From the NCBI RefSeq assembly GCF_028554725.1, contig NC_071667.1:29469501-29533500 (forward strand): DNA of 64,000 nt, read 5' to 3'. Every line of letters begins with the position of its first letter. Position 1 is the first letter of the stretch. Source of the DNA: Zeugodacus cucurbitae (Eukaryota > Arthropoda > Insecta > Diptera > Tephritidae). A model generated the notes under the pieces. That model ran no database searches. It was not told where the DNA came from and saw nothing but the letters and a program-made list of their open reading frames with translations. A program made the translations under genes and the position numbers. Shown here piece after piece: positions 24,309 to 34,721 of the stretch.

Positions 24309-25477
24309 GGGACCAGGGACCATAAATCTTCCGCAAAACCTTTCTCTCGAAAACTCCTAGTGCCGTCTCATCGGATGTTGACATCGTCCACGCTTCTGCA
24401 CCGTAAAGTAGGACGGGAATGATGAGGGACTTGTAGAGTTTGGTTTTTGTTCGTCGAGAGAGGACTTTACTTTTCAATTGCCTACTTAGTCCATAGTAGC
24501 ACCTGTTGGCAAGAGTGATTCTGCGTTGGATTTCCAGGCTGACATTGTTATTGCTGTTAATGCTGGTTCCCAGGTAGACGAAATTATCTACAACTTCAAA
24601 GTTATGACTGTCAACAGTGACGTGGGAGCCAAGACGCGAATGCGCTGACTGTTTGTTTAATGACAGGAGATATTTCGTCTTGTCCTCGTTCACCATCAGA
24701 CCCTTACGCTTCCCTCCCTTTCCAGTCTGGAAAAAGCAGAACTAACGGCGCGGGTGTTGTTTCCAATGATATCGATATCATCGGCGTACGCCAGTAGCTG
24801 TACACTCTTGTAGAAGATTGTACCTTCTCGGTTTAGCTCTGCAGCTCTTATAATTTCTTCCAGCATCAAGTTAAAGTAGTCGCACGATAGTGAGTCACCT
24901 TGTCTGAAACCTCGTCTGGTATCGAACGGCTCGGAGAGGTCCTTTCCGATCCTGACGGAGCTTTTGGTGTTGCTCAACGTCAGCTTACACAGCCGTATTA
25001 GTTTTGCGGGGATACCAAATTCAGACATCGCGGCATAAAGGCAGCTCCTTTTCGTGCTGTCGAAAGTAGCTTTAAAATCGACAAAAAGGTGATGTGTGTC
25101 GATCCTATTTTCACGGGTCTTTTCTAAGATTTGGCGCATGGTGAATATCTGGTCGGTTGTTGATTTTCCAGGTCTAAAGACACACTGATAAGGTCCAATC
25201 AGTTTGTTGACGGTGGGCTTTAGTCTTTCACACAATACGCTCGACAGAACCTTATACGCGATGTTGAGGAGGCTTATCCCACGGTAATTGGCGCAAATTG
25301 TGGGATCTCCCTTTTTGTGTATTGGGCAGAGTACACTGAGATTCCAACCGTCAGGCATGCTTTCTTCCGACTATATTCTGCAAAGAAGCTGATGCAAGCA
25401 CCTTATCAGCTCTTCGCCACCGTATTTGAATAGCTCGGCCGGTAATCCATCGACCCCCGCCGCCTTATTGTTCTTTT
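24309..25477 (-). pseudogene. RTE-type LINE reverse transcriptase fragment, broken
   Basis: Antisense, 5'- and 3'-truncated copy of the LINE seen at 48980-53310. Reading leftwards: NNKAAG-DGLPAELFKYGGEE, LSVLCPIHKKGDPTICANYR, GPYQC-FRPGKSTTDQIFTM, RRGFRQGDSLSCDYF, the LLAYADDIDIIG catalytic box and YGAEAWTMSTSDETALGVFE. The family makes a single polyprotein of endonuclease plus reverse transcriptase; only RT remains here. There are frame breaks near 25360 and 24696-24710. It ends in fusion with unrelated sequence at 25478. It lies between Cdep and Ubc6 and is not functional. Confidence 0.9.
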
Positions 25478-25665
25478 GCGATTCGCGTTCCGGTAAATCC
25501 TTCCAACGCGTTTTGATCTTCCTTGCCATGAACCTGTCCAGATCATCGTATCGACAGTGCATGTGTTTACCAATGTCGGCTAAGTTTTCGGATGACAGTT
25601 TTATGTCCCTCTTGGCAATCTCGTTACCCTCTTTGGTAATCCGGCAGTTTACTAGGCCTCCTTAA
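25478..25665 (-). pseudogene. Non-RTE segment joined in frame to the RTE fragment
   Basis: Read antisense, this gives ITKEGNEIAKRDIK... then CRYDDLDRFMARKIKTRWKD, LPERESQ and runs straight into the RT at KNNKAAG. The intact copy at 48980-53310 has different sequence before KNNKAAG (EEIRIAITRL). It may be a related LINE's linker, a captured gene piece or template switching during retrotransposition. I do not recognise the source. Confidence 0.5.
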
Positions 25666-27036
25666 GCCTAACTCCGGGCTTTGATTGCGCTTTCGAAATT
25701 TCTTTTAGCAAAGGGAAAATAAATTTACATATTATTGGTTCTTAGATGGTTCGCAATCCTTGCGAACCGAAAGTTTCAATTACACTTCAAATACACTTTT
25801 TGAAAACTGAAATAAGAGACCACTTATATTATCATATCGTAATTCTTATAATGTATTTTTATAATAGTTTTATTTATGTTAAATATATGTATGTATATGC
25901 TTTTGTTTATTTGTAATTGCTTAAACATAGTAAAATGATTTCAGCTCTTTTATTAAATCATGTATTGCATGCTTAAATATATGACAATTTAAGAAAGACA
26001 CGCACAAAACAAATATTAAAATGAAAAACTTATTGGTAGCAGGAGTGAATTTAATAGAACAAATTCAAAAATTTATTACGAATATCGGTTCAATTTTGCT
26101 ACTAAATCAATTTTCTTCATCAAAATAATTACAATGAACGCGACGAGAATTACATTTTTTTTTTAATTTTCTTCTTAACAATATTGACACTGATGGTTTA
26201 TGTTAGTAATATTATTTTGGTACACGTGTCTCGCGAGATAATCAATGTTTTATTTCTAAAACGAGAGCAGTAAATTGCAAAGCTTCTGAGCACCCATTAG
26301 TTGTAACAACAGAGGAAATGAGCAGGGTTTACAGGTTGCTGACGTCAGCAAACAGCACGCGTATAGTAAGTTGGAAAGTGCAAATTTAAAATGGAAAGCG
26401 GTTAGGTAACATACATTTCCGTCTAAACCTTATTTTATTGGCTTAAACTATTTTCGTCGAAATTTAACAATGTCGCTCACTTGGAACGCTGTTGTTTCTA
26501 CACTCTAAATTTCCACTCAAAATTATACTGAAGTTGAATTTCATTAAGGTACATACACATATTAATGTAATTGATTTTTATTTGTTAATATATTGTTTTC
26601 TTCTACAAATTCTATTTATTTCTGAAGATGTGAAGCACGACGAAACAACATTTCGCTTTTCAACACTAATCGTATGTTTTTCCTTCAACCGCAATATCGA
26701 TTTAACATTGAATCGTTAACGACAAATTCTTCATGTCAATCGGTCATTAAAGGGTTGCACATAGCAATTACATTGCTACTTTTACGAATATCTTAATGAG
26801 TTCTTCATTTCGAGCTTGCCACTTTTATTCATAGTTTGTATTTTTGTATTTTTGCTGCCATGAGTGCAATTACATCTTTATTTGATGAGTTTCTTTTAAT
26901 TGCAATTTAGCAACGCAACTTACACGACTGAAAAAGATGTGCGAATGTGTATGATTTTTGTTTTTATGTATTGTATATTATGTATTATATATATGTATTT
27001 TAAATTTTAATATTTTAATTTTTTTTTCTTCGAATT
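25666..27036. other. Intergenic, nothing recognised
   Basis: AT-rich spacer between the RTE fragment and the Ubc6 3' end. The frame at 26492-26719 shows no protein character. An AATAAA for Ubc6 (as TTTATT on this strand) lies at its right edge, about 27037-27042. Confidence 0.55.
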
Positions 27037-27137
27037 TTATTTCAATAAAACATTGTAGATGCTGCAGTTGCAGTTCCTCTTCCTACTGCACTAGCAGCTG
27101 CAGTTGATTTGCGTGTTGGAGCTGCTGTGGCGGATGG

Positions 27138-27263
27138 CTAGTCGATGAAACTTTGCTCAACACAAGCTTTCACTCGCTTCTCATACTCGCGACGATTCTC
27201 TTTATAGAGCTGAGCAGCTGTGGAATTAGCTGGTGAATTGGGATTCGGGTCACTCAATAGAGA
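27138..27263 (-). CDS. Ubc6: Ubc6 exon 3 (C-terminus of E2 enzyme)
   Basis: Antisense exon, 42 codons: SLLSDPNPNSPANSTAAQLY, KENRREYEKRVKACVEQSF, ID, stop TAG at 27140-27138. This is the C-terminal helical part of RAD6/UBE2A-type ubiquitin-conjugating enzymes. Phase 0 entry follows acceptor 'tatttttag'. A polyadenylation signal lies about 96 bp past the stop. Confidence 0.97.
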   Translation of the reverse strand, partial: SLLSDPNPNSPANSTAAQLYKENRREYEKRVKACVEQSFID

Positions 27264-27331
27264 CTAAAAATAGATAATCCAATATTGTTTATTAAATTAA
27301 CTTATAATATTCATCATTTATTTAAACATAC

Positions 27332-27617
27332 TTGTATAGATGTAAGAATTGCTGAGACATCATATGTGGGACTCCATCGGTTTTGCAAGATGTCCAAACA
27401 AATTCCACCATCTGCATACACATTCGGATGAAATACTTTCGATACGAATCTAACCGTTGGCGGTTTATTTGGATACTCTTCCGTAAATTCTATTGTTAAT
27501 TTAAAGGTACCGTCTTCGAATGGGGTGTCGTGAGGACCAAAAATCACAGCATTCCAAATCATAATATTGTTATCTGTTGGCGCTCCAGAAACTCCAGTTG
27601 GTGGATCTTCTTGAAGT
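27332..27617 (-). CDS. Ubc6: Ubc6 exon 2 (catalytic core of E2 enzyme)
   Basis: 286-nt antisense exon. It reads LQEDPPTGVSGAPTDNN, then IMIWNAVIFGPHDTPFEDG, the EEYPNKPPTVRFVSKVFHPN segment with the E2 HPN motif, and DGGICLDILQNRWSPTYD with the active-site Cys (about residue 88 of 151). RAD6/UBE2A accepts ubiquitin from E1 and, with RAD18 or Bre1-type E3s, modifies PCNA and histone H2B, so it acts in DNA damage tolerance and chromatin (family knowledge). It is complete and near identical to animal orthologues. Boundaries are acceptor 'ttattgcag' and donor 'gtatgt'. Confidence 0.98.
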
Positions 27618-27956
27618 CTGCAATAAAAATAGTGTTTTCAGAATTTTTAACTAATAAAATATTTCACTTTCAGAAAAGCGTTAATAACCTATTACACGTG
27701 TTATTGCGAATTAAGCTAGGTACCACTTCTTTTTTTTTTTTTGAAACACCGTCACTTGAATTTCCCATTTTGTGGTGTTCATGACAATAATATATTATTT
27801 ATTTCCTTAAACATATGAAGAATAATTTAGTTATGTTTTATTGAAATTCTACACAATTGCTGATTTCAATATTTGTCGACATATATATTCGAAAAATATT
27901 AAAAATATTTGTACATTTTCGTTTTTGGTCAGAGCACTGTATATTCTATGTCCATA

Positions 27957-28633
27957 CTAGAGCTCTCGGTATTCGTCTAATCGACTAACCGAATTAACCG
28001 AATAGGGTATTATTCAAATAATAATAATATTCGGTTTGCACTATTCGGATAGTCGTCAGTCATAGACTATTCGATAACCGTTCATTTTTTACTATTCGGT
28101 TAACCGTTCGTTATCGACTATTCGAATAGTGCAAGTTCATTAATTTTCTTATTTTTATTGAAAAAAGTGAAACATAAAAACTAACATAAAACTTGCCTTA
28201 AAATACAAAAAATAACAATTATTTCACGGGAACCATTAAGTATTGCAAAATAGTTTTTAACCATTTCAACTGGGCGAATGTATTAAATCAGGATTTTTCA
28301 TAAAACGTCTATTTTGATATAAGAAAGTTAAAAGGTTAACATTTATTGGTTGCAAGCAGCTTCTACGTGGTGTCACAATGTTTCCAGCAATGGAGAACGT
28401 CCTCTCTGATTCTGATAAAGCGGATGGAATACCGAAACTTTAAAAAATTAAAGGCTGTTTGGATTTCAAACAATTTTCATTTATTCGAATAGTGACAGTG
28501 TAACTATTCGAATTACCCCCAGTAGAACGACTATTCGAATAGTCGTAACATTGCGACTAATTGAATAGTGCTAACCGGTTAATTTTCGTACGAACGGTTA
28601 CAAACCGAATTTCATTCGAATAATCGGTTTTCA
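27957..28633. mobile_element. hAT-like element rich in ATTCGAATAGT palindromes
   Basis: Starts at 'tagagctctcggtattcg', a hAT-style TAG terminus, followed by many copies in both orientations of 'ctattcg', 'accgaatag' and 'aaccggtt'-type words (27990-28135 and 28490-28630). The middle (28140-28480) is plain AT-rich. The right end runs into the repeat at 28634, so the matching terminus and target duplication are not visible. No transposase is seen. The class is a guess from the left terminus and the subterminal repeats. Confidence 0.5.
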
Positions 28634-30117
28634 GGTTAACCAAACATTTTATACTCTCGCAATTTATTGTAGAAATTTTATTAAGATAACATACAAATTA
28701 ACCCATTAATGGTCATATATAGTATATGTGGGCTGAGATAATTCCGGAACCGATTTCATTCATTTTCATCAGCAAGGTACACTATATCTAAGACGATACG
28801 CTCACTTAATTTTGCTAAGATAGCTCACATATTAACCAATACATATATGCGGAATAAAGCTCACCGTATTTTTGAAAAACCTATAATTAGGTATATGGGA
28901 GCTAGGAGAAGATACTTTTGAAAAACCTACAATGAGGTATATGGAGATGTCATGACCCGATTTTAATAATCTTTGGAAAAGAGACACACTATTAGAAGAA
29001 AACAATTTCCTCTGAATTAAATTGAGATATCTGAGAGATTTACCCATATTTTCGGTTAAAATTTATCCTTAGGCGCTGAGTTCAACATGTTCGATATCTG
29101 GGGCATTGAAAAGTTATGATCCGTTTTCGACAATTTTTTCGCAAGTGAAGCCAGAGATGATATGCACTATTTGTGTAAAGTTTTATTCCGCTATCTTTAT
29201 TGGTTTCTTATGTTTGCATTATAAAGTGAAGGAATAAGATGGAATTAAAAATTGAGTTATAAGGAAAGTAGTCGTGGTTGTAAACCGATTTCCCCATTTT
29301 TTGTCCGTGTTATCAGGGTGTCAAGAAAATATTATATAGCGAATTTCATTCGAATCGGTCGAGTAGTTCCTGAGATATGGTTTTTGACTCATAAGTGGGC
29401 GACGCCACGCCCATTTTCCATTTTGTAAAAAAAATCTGAGTACAGCTCCCTTCTGCTATTTCTTCTGCAAAATTTAGTGTTTCTGACGTTTTTCGTTAGT
29501 TAGTTAACCCACTTTTAGTAATTTTCAACCTAACCTTTGTATGGGAGGTGGGCGTGGTTATTATCCGATTTCAACTATTTTCATGGTGTGTGGTGGGGTA
29601 CATAAGAGAACCGACTGCAGAAAGTTTGGTTTATATAGCTTTATTGGTTTGCGAGTTAAATACAAATAACCGATTTGTGAGCGGGGCCACGCCCACTTCC
29701 CCAAAAAAATTACTTCCAAATATGCCCCTCCTAGTGTGATCCTTTATTCCAAATTTTACTTTTATAACTTCATTTATGGCTTAGTTATGACCCTTTATGT
29801 GTTTTTGGTTTTCGCCATTTTGTGGGCGTGGCAATGGTCCGATTCTGCCCATTTTCGAACTTGATCTTCTTATGGTGCCAAGGAATATTTGTGCCAAGTT
29901 TCGTCAAGATATCTTAATTTTTACTCAAGTTACAGCTTGCACAGACGGACAGACGGACGCACGGACAGACATTCGGATTTCAAATCTACTCGTCACCCTG
30001 ATCACTTTGGTATATATGACTCTATATCTAATTCGTTTAGTTTTGGGTGTTACAAACAACCGTTATGTGAACAAAACTATAATACTCTCGTTAGCAACAT
30101 TTGTTGCGAGAGTATAA
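28634..30117 (+). mobile_element. CTCTCGCAA-family repeat in Ubc6 intron 1
   Basis: The left end is cut within the 'aaccaaacattttatactc' block; the right end is intact, with 'tactctcg..gcaacatttgttgcgagagtata' as an inverted pair. It carries the same order of boxes as 19365-20558: 'gcgacgccacgcccat', 'aggtgggcgtggtta', 'gcggggccacgccc', 'gtgggcgtggcaat', and a 'acagacggacagacgga' run. Frames at 29548-29739 and 29797-30117 parallel those of the other copies. Confidence 0.82.
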
Positions 30118-30326
30118 AAATGTATACTAGGTATTTGAACGTTTTTTATTAAAAATAATTTCCAGTTGCAAGAAGTAAACATAGTTCTTGAATATATTTC
30201 AACCGTTGTATGTATGCATTATATATGGTTCTCTTCTTAGTTCTTTACCCTCACTAATATGTAAATAAACTTTTATATATCTATGTATATGTTCATGTGA
30301 TTTACACAACCGTATGAAATCTCGTA

Positions 30327-30491
30327 AGACCGTTTTCACACGGGCAATTTTTGTCGCGGCAATTCTTAGTTTTATAGGAGAGGGGGCGACCAAGGGAAGC
30401 GAGAGAGAGAGAAATTCTCCTCTCTTCGTCGCCCCCTCTCCTATAAAACTAAGAATTGCCGCGACAAAAATTGCCCGTGTGAAAACGGTCT
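30327..30491. mobile_element. Perfect inverted repeat, 64-bp arms (foldback/MITE)
   Basis: Left arm 30327-30390 starts 'agaccgttttcacacggg' and ends 'gagggggcgac'. The right arm 30428-30491 is its exact reverse complement, with no mismatch over 64 bases by my reading. The 37-base loop is purine-rich, with a 'gagagagagag' run. No clear target duplication: the flanks are 'ctcgta' and 'aaataa'. The perfect arms imply recent insertion or sequence correction. In the intron it would be transcribed as a strong hairpin. Confidence 0.93.
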
Positions 30492-31396
30492 AAATAAAAT
30501 TTAGTAGAGGTAGAGGCTAAATATATATGGACAAAAATTGGGCCCTTTCCGCTTAAACATTATTAATTTTTATGATTCATTATTATTTTAATGATTATAT
30601 GTGTGTAATATTAAATTTAAAATCTTTTGATATAACCTGGTTTATACAAAATATATCAAAATTTTGTCAGTCTAACTGTCAGACGTTATTTGATGAATAT
30701 TAAAAAAAGAACATATTAGTATGATAACTGAGGCAATTTGTAAACTTAACACATCCGTATAATTATAGTTGCTTCATTTAATTTTAATCACTCTTTAACT
30801 TTACGAAATTATGCTATCTGGGTTTTCGATTTACTAATATATATAATATATATGCTGCGTATAAGCAATATGACATAAAGCATATAATATAGCCGAAAAT
30901 AAACCTACACACTAATATATATAAGATGAATAATATCACAGCAAGAAATATTTATACATAGGCATATTATTGTAATTTAGTTGTCCTGATATCTAACAAT
31001 GTTACTATTTTTTTCGACCGTAGATTATTGTATAATTTTAGAGTATAAAGTATATACATGTTTATGCACGACATAGATTACAAAAATTTTGAAATCATAT
31101 CATTTTCTATGCATAATTTTTTTACAAAATTTATCGAAAATGATTAAAGCGATTTTGAACAATGTATTTGTACAATTAGCTTTTGTAGATGTTTTTCTCA
31201 AAACAAATGACAAGTGTACTGTGTGTATTAGTATTATTAAAATAAATAGTATAAGTTGTTGACCAAATTAATTCTATATGAAAACTTTTTAGCAAAACTA
31301 AACTATGTATTCCGTGATATGAAGCTGATAGGTACGTTTTAACAATACTTCAAGAAGTACAAAACTTAAATTTGATTTTGTCTGTTGTAAAATGCA

Positions 31397-31720
31397 GTGT
31401 TTATTGTGTGGAACTTCAAGGACGATTTGGCAATACAGTTTTGTGTATCTAAAGAGTTGCCTACATACATTTTTAACATTCCTTTGGAGTTTGCTGTTTT
31501 GTTAGCAGTGAGTAATAAACACAAAAGCGTTGTATACATATATTTGCATGCTGAATTTGGCCAATATACGTTTATGAATAACAAAATAATGATCATACCC
31601 TTAACTGATGAGTCAAAGCAGATGTCTATCGTTTCTGTACCCTCAAAGTGGAGCCGTACAGACACTGAACTAGGAACGAAAGTCAAGAGGAAGCAGCAAA
31701 AAATATCATGTAATCAATAA
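31397..31720 (+). CDS. Orphan open frame, 107 codons, doubtful
   Basis: ATG 31397 to TAA 31718-31720; the frame extends slightly upstream to a possible acceptor 'ttgtaaaatgcag' near 31394. The product has a mixed hydrophobic N-terminal half (KDDLAIQFCVSKELPTYIF) and a basic end (KVKRKQQKIS). That is more protein-like than most frames in this AT-rich DNA, but I recognise no family. The antisense strand is also open over 31366-31686. It lies in Ubc6 intron 1 on the opposite strand. It may be a gene fragment or chance. Confidence 0.25.
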   Translation: MFIVWNFKDDLAIQFCVSKELPTYIFNIPLEFAVLLAVSNKHKSVVYIYLHAEFGQYTFMNNKIMIIPLTDESKQMSIVSVPSKWSRTDTELGTKVKRKQQKISCNQ

Positions 31721-32287
31721 ACTACTTAAATCTACTATTATTGTTAAAAGAACAATAACTTTTTGCCTAAATACGTTGTAGTTGACAAATTGGCACCCAT
31801 ACATCTACCGTTGATTTTATGTTAATGCATTATGATTTCATAATAAAAATATTTTATGTAAATTTGTATATATGTACATATATATGTTTTTTATGATAGA
31901 TTAAAATCCAATAACAACTACCATATCATTGCATGAGGCTCGGACGAATTTTCGGGAACATATAGAAGTTCTCTAAAATACAAGTCAGAAAAACTAAATA
32001 AATTTACAATGCCAATGCCAGCATTTTGTGGCCAAGTGAAACGCAAAACGAAGAACTACATACATAGGTATATATCGTTATATATTCGTGAGCAAACAAA
32101 ATTAAAAAAAAAGTGCAATACTAAAAACCATGTGAACAAAATATCACACGTAATTTTTCATGTCCACCTCTTTTACTAAATTTCTTCTGCGTTTTTTCAT
32201 AAATCATTTCCATAGGCGATTCTCTATGATAAATTGGGCTGAACAACAATTATCACTCATCGGGTTAGCGAAGATTTCTGTTCTTAC

Positions 32288-32331
32288 CTTTTAAAATCTC
32301 TCATAAGACGTCTGCGTGCGGGTGTTGACAT
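32288..32331 (-). CDS. Ubc6: Ubc6 exon 1 (start codon)
   Basis: Antisense ATG at 32331-32329, then STPARRRLMRDFK and two bases of Arg15; donor 'gtaag' follows. This is the invariant N-terminus of RAD6/UBE2A proteins, which contacts RAD18 and E1. Spliced length 44+286+126 = 456 nt, 151 residues, the family's normal length. The context before ATG is 'aaaggaaa'. Confidence 0.96.
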
Positions 32332-34050
32332 TTTCCTTTTATTATTATAGCGCTTTTACGCTTTTCAACAATGAAATTAACAATTTTTACAAATTTTAAC
32401 TCGACAGCGAAATTTTTTCCTTATTACACGAACACAACTAGAAATCGTTTCGTTTTACTTCTTTCTGCAATTCTTCTTTGCTGCGTTTTTATTTGTGTGT
32501 GTTACCCCCGTTTTCTATTGCTTCTTCTTCACTTATATCTATATACGTATTTCTTATTGTCTTCACACTCTTCGTTATTCGCCTTTAGGCCAATATTCAA
32601 GTTATATTCCAATTGTTTTTAATGATGTTTTTCCTAGCGCGTACAATTTTTTACTAAAAGTCAACGAAATATATTGACAAATTGAACGCAATCATCAACA
32701 CACCAGGAAACCGATAACACTTCACAAAACGATGGTAATACAAGACGAAGAAAAAAACTATTCAAAAGAGACAAGCAAATATATGACATTTGACAAGAAA
32801 AGGCCAACTGGTGAAGCACTTGTGAAGTCATCAGCTGACAGCACCCTATATCTCATTTGTATGACAAAGACAGTGCGCTGGAGTAAAATTGAATTATTAA
32901 CCTTTTATCTCACTTGACGAAATTTGGAACTTCATTTAATTATCCAACAAACTGTTATCTCTTTCATTCAAATACTATGATGCCCGATTGTGCAAAACCC
33001 GCCATCAATTATTTCAACTTTCACATATATAAATTTAAAGATGTTTTTATTAAGCAATTTCTTGTTATATCTGTTATAAGCACATAACAAGAAAAAATTG
33101 TGTGTATTTTCCACTAATTGAAACTACAAAAATATCGAATGCTTCTTGAATTACACGTAAAAATAAAAATTTTTGGGTTCGTTACAAAATAAATTGACGG
33201 TCGACTTAAACGACCTTTTATGTGGCAATGCCAGAGTGGATTTTACATCTTGAGTGTAACCAGATCTCAAGAAATTTAAAGTGGTTAAAAATTCATAATC
33301 GAAATTAATATTTTTCGACTTATACACGATGCATTAAGACTAACTAACGTCGTCTTAAGAGACTAATTACATACAGGTCTCCCACTGTTGCGAATTAGTT
33401 TAAATCATGATTTATTATATGATGTGCAGTGATGAAATCTTAGTCCATGTAGAATCACATTTTCCAAAAGACTTCACATATAAAGTTGTGTTTCCAACTA
33501 CAAACATATACACATATCTGTCAATATAAATATTTTGCATTACAAGTAAATTAAATGAAGTTTATTCAAATATTTTTAAGGCATATCAATTCGTTGCTTC
33601 TTATGGAAAGCTAATCCATATTATCTATTAAATCTTATATTACAGATCTTCGTAAAAAATGTATAAAAATTGTGCTGTAAAATGTAAACCTTTTCGTTTA
33701 GTTGTAATTTACGAATTTATAACAGTGGAATACATTAGATATTTAGTATGTTGGATTTAAAAAGACGTTTGTTGTACATAATACTTATAAAATGGACGGA
33801 ATGTAGTCTTCTTATTTGTCATAGCAATGTTTCCATTTACATGGAGGTTTGATATGTTTTGCACTCGATATGTAAATGTCTCTAAAATCTTAACGACTAA
33901 ACGTTAATTCGAATACAGTGAATATGTATTTCATCTGCAAGTGGATATTCAATCATCTCAAAATGGTTCCAAGAGCACTATATTAGGATTTTGCATCACC
34001 AAAAATATTTGGTACTGTGAGAACACGCACAACCAGCAATAAATCTGTAA
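32332..34050. other. Spacer: Ubc6 5' region and 3' side of the next gene
   Basis: Ubc6 promoter and 5'UTR should lie at about 32332-32750, but I find no clear TATA or Inr. The rest is AT-rich; the frames at 32371-32622 and 32732-32917 have no support. A TTTATT at about 33565 could be the polyadenylation signal of the minus-strand membrane-protein gene. Confidence 0.4.
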
Positions 34051-34152
34051 TTATATTACAATTAGGAAAATTGCACGGTTGATATCATTAAGAATAATTA
34101 CATTGTAAGCCACCCAGCAAAAATTTAGAAGAGCGGACAAAGTTTGCTCGAG
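34051..34152 (-). CDS. Four-pass membrane protein, exon 4 (C-terminus)
   Basis: Antisense: acceptor 'ttatattacag', then LEQTLSALLNFCWVAYNVII, LNDINRAIFLIVI and TAA at 34053-34051. The first part continues the fourth hydrophobic segment from exon 3. Phase 0 entry. A mildly hydrophobic tail ends the protein. Confidence 0.55.
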   Translation of the reverse strand, partial: LEQTLSALLNFCWVAYNVIILNDINRAIFLIVI

Positions 34153-34212
34153 CTGTAATATAAAAATAATTATATAATATAATTATAATTGTATAACCCA
34201 TCAAAAACTTAC

Positions 34213-34312
34213 GTAAATATAATAGCCACCAATAAGCCAAAGACTCCAACAAAACTGGAACAATATGCCTAAGCCTGCTAAAACAAGCCAGGGTAGAAGC
34301 CAGCCTCGTGTG
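34213..34312 (-). CDS. Four-pass membrane protein, exon 3
   Basis: One base completes a Ser codon, then TRGWLLPWLVLAGLGILFQF and CWSLWLIGGYYIY. It holds most of a third and the start of a fourth membrane segment; the RGWLLPWL turn before the segment is typical of small insect four-pass proteins. Donor 'gtaagt', acceptor 'taccatag'. 100 nt; phase agrees on both sides. Confidence 0.65.
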
Positions 34313-34382
34313 CTATGGTATTTATTAATATCGGAAAATATATTAAACAAATCATTATCAGCAATAAAATAAGTGATTTTAC

Positions 34383-34543
34383 CTTATTCTTATTCCATAA
34401 TATATAAAATACGATGCAATTATGAGAAGCAAAAAGTATAATATGAATATCCCGCCATAGATTGGCATAGATGACCTAATATCCGTTTCAAAAAGTGGTG
34501 AATATAGTTGAGCTGATTCTCCGCCGGTTAACATATAACATAT
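34383..34543 (-). CDS. Four-pass membrane protein, exon 2
   Basis: Acceptor 'caaattctag', donor 'gtaaaa'. It reads ICYMLTGGESAQLYSPLFET (end of first membrane segment plus outer loop), DIRSSMPIYGG, then IFILYFLLLIIASYFIYYGI (second membrane segment) and two bases of an Arg/Ser codon. 161 nt, phases consistent with exons 1 and 3. This exon has no Met and so is easily missed. Confidence 0.65.
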
Positions 34544-34607
34544 CTAGAATTTGACAATTTATTATATTACAATATTTTTATACTAATATGAACGTAATAC
34601 TATATAC

Positions 34608-34721
34608 CAATGTTATAAAAACCACTGATACAGCTGCAGTGTATACCGCCACGGCATAACTTCCGGTTTTCACAGAATTTGACCAAATTATTGGCGACCA
34701 ACAAGACTCCAAAACAACCAT
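34608..34721 (-). CDS. Four-pass membrane protein, exon 1 (start)
   Basis: Minus-strand gene, four exons, 158 residues in all. I start at ATG 34721-34719: MVVLESCWSPIIWSNSVKTG then SYAVAVYTAAVSVVFITL, a short cytoplasmic lead with Cys/Trp and the first membrane segment. The frame stays open upstream to another ATG at 34823, but that part is hydrophilic and an acceptor-like 'atttaacag' sits just before the chosen start. Size, Cys/Trp-containing lead, four hydrophobic segments and the basic turn before the third resemble the DUF4728/pasiflora type of insect membrane proteins; that family call is a recollection, not a search. Function unknown. Donor 'gtatat' at 34607. Confidence 0.6.

Larger units (their letters stand above)
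27618..32287 (-). other. Ubc6: Ubc6 intron 1 (4,670 bp)
   Basis: Exon 1 leaves two bases (AG) and exon 2 supplies the A of Arg15, so the phase closes exactly. The intron holds a hAT-like palindromic element (27957-28633), a CTCTCGCAA repeat (28634-30117) and a perfect inverted repeat (30327-30491), all listed separately. From 30500 to 32287 it is AT-rich, with one open frame at 31397-31720 of doubtful meaning. Confidence 0.85.
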
